Source: a bacterium
Lineage (GTDB): Bacteria; Cyanobacteriota; Vampirovibrionia; Obscuribacterales; Obscuribacteraceae
DNA length: 6,079 nucleotides
Assembly: GCA_030431355.1 (NCBI GenBank)
Contig: JAUIJG010000324.1
Coordinates: 1-6,079, forward strand
Direction: 5' to 3'
Made by a program: the position numbers and the translations under genes. Below the pieces are notes generated by a model. It made no database searches. It saw only the letters and a list, made by a program, of their open reading frames with translations, and was not told the origin of the DNA. Positions 5,401-6,079 of this stretch are shown piece by piece; the first letter of the stretch is position 1; each line of letters opens with the position of its first letter.

Positions 5401-6079
5401 ATGATCTATAGAAAATGCGCTATAGCCCTTAGCGCTATCCTCGCTGTGCAACTATCTTGTCCAGCATTAAATGCCATGGCCGCAAGCGCTTCCGGTAAAA
5501 CTTCCAGAAGCATGAAAAGTCATGCGCAAATAGCATCTCAAAAGAATACCCAAACTAAAAAAACGAATTCATTTGGCAAAGCGCAGGGGTCAGGTGTACT
5601 GACCGCCATGGCTGGTGGTGGCAGAAGAAAGCTGGGACAATGCCCCTTGAAGCACACGGACGTCTCTGCCGAAATAACAGGCTATGTCAGTCGAGTAAAG
5701 GTTAAACAGACCTTTGCCAATCCGTATAAAGAGAAGATAGAAGCTCTCTATACCTTTCCACTATCTGAATCCGCGGCCGTAGATTCCATGGTGATGAAAA
5801 TCGGCTCCAGGGTTATAAAAGGCTCTATTAAAAGGCGGGAAGAGGCCAAAAGAATTTACGACCAGGCTAAAGCCAGGGGTCAGGTGGCATCTCTTCTCGA
5901 ACAGGAGAGAGCAAATATATTCAGCCAGTCTGTAGCCAATATTGAGCCGGGAAAAGAGATAGAAGTCACTCTCGAATATATCGACATGTTACCCTTCGAA
6001 AATGGAAAGTATGCATTTAGCTTTCCCACAGTGGTAGGACCACGCTTTATTCCCGGCAAGTCCACGGACGGCAGGATTA
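5401..6079 (+). CDS. Exported VIT-domain protein, N-terminal part (cut by window edge)
   Basis: The first 226 residues are visible. An N-terminal signal peptide has MIYRK, a hydrophobic core (CAIALSAILAVQL) and a likely signal peptidase I site after AMA (25-27). Cys20 follows QLS, a poor lipobox, so a lipoprotein is less likely. Residues 29-80 are a low-complexity linker rich in Ser, Lys, Gln and Gly. From about residue 84 the sequence fits a VIT (vault/inter-alpha-trypsin) domain: DVSAEITGYVSRVKVKQTFAN (87-107), EALYTFPLSESAAVDSMVMK (114-133), EEAKRIYDQAKARG (147-160), ASLLEQERANIFSQSVANI (163-181) and IEVTLEYID (187-195). In bacteria this domain usually precedes a von Willebrand A domain with a metal-binding adhesion site, and some such proteins are sortase-type substrates; that part lies past the edge. 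The ATG has GGAG seven bases upstream. The protein is probably periplasmic or surface-attached; partner and function are unknown. Confidence 0.88.
   Translation, partial: MIYRKCAIALSAILAVQLSCPALNAMAASASGKTSRSMKSHAQIASQKNTQTKKTNSFGKAQGSGVLTAMAGGGRRKLGQCPLKHTDVSAEITGYVSRVKVKQTFANPYKEKIEALYTFPLSESAAVDSMVMKIGSRVIKGSIKRREEAKRIYDQAKARGQVASLLEQERANIFSQSVANIEPGKEIEVTLEYIDMLPFENGKYAFSFPTVVGPRFIPGKSTDGRI

Overview
The window is ordinary bacterial chromosomal sequence of roughly balanced base composition, with compact genes, some GTG and TTG starts, and Shine-Dalgarno sites before most genes. I cannot assign the species. The gene set would fit an environmental bacterium such as a non-photosynthetic relative of cyanobacteria, but this is a weak guess. 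I see no phage, insertion sequence, CRISPR array, tRNA or rRNA. No intergenic stretch exceeds 300 bases.

Layout. On the minus strand, running off the left edge, lies the N-terminal half of aspartyl-tRNA synthetase (aspS). A 178-base divergent intergenic region follows, with a candidate aspS promoter and a 7-bp leader hairpin. All remaining genes are on the plus strand. First is an unrecognised small membrane protein (991-1512). Next is a full-length elongation factor G-like GTPase of the second-EF-G type (1682-3763), then ribosomal protein S21 (rpsU, 3932-4105), which starts at TTG and ends in a hairpin terminator. After a 276-base non-coding stretch come two closely spaced genes of unknown function, an 82-residue charged protein and a 202-residue single-span membrane protein (4382-5258). 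The right edge holds the start of an exported protein with a VIT domain (5401 to the end), cut off before any VWA domain could appear.

How they fit together. The left two thirds is mostly translation machinery: AspRS charges tRNA, the EF-G-like GTPase acts on the ribosome, and S21 belongs to the small subunit. Each appears to have its own upstream signals, so I do not claim a single operon. The right third is accessory and envelope-related.

I find no strongly supported new biological system. The items most worth a second look are the EF-G-like protein, whose GTPase motifs lack the usual catalytic histidine while the tip of domain IV is intact; the nested inverted repeat ahead of rpsU; and the orphan gene pair at 4382-5258.
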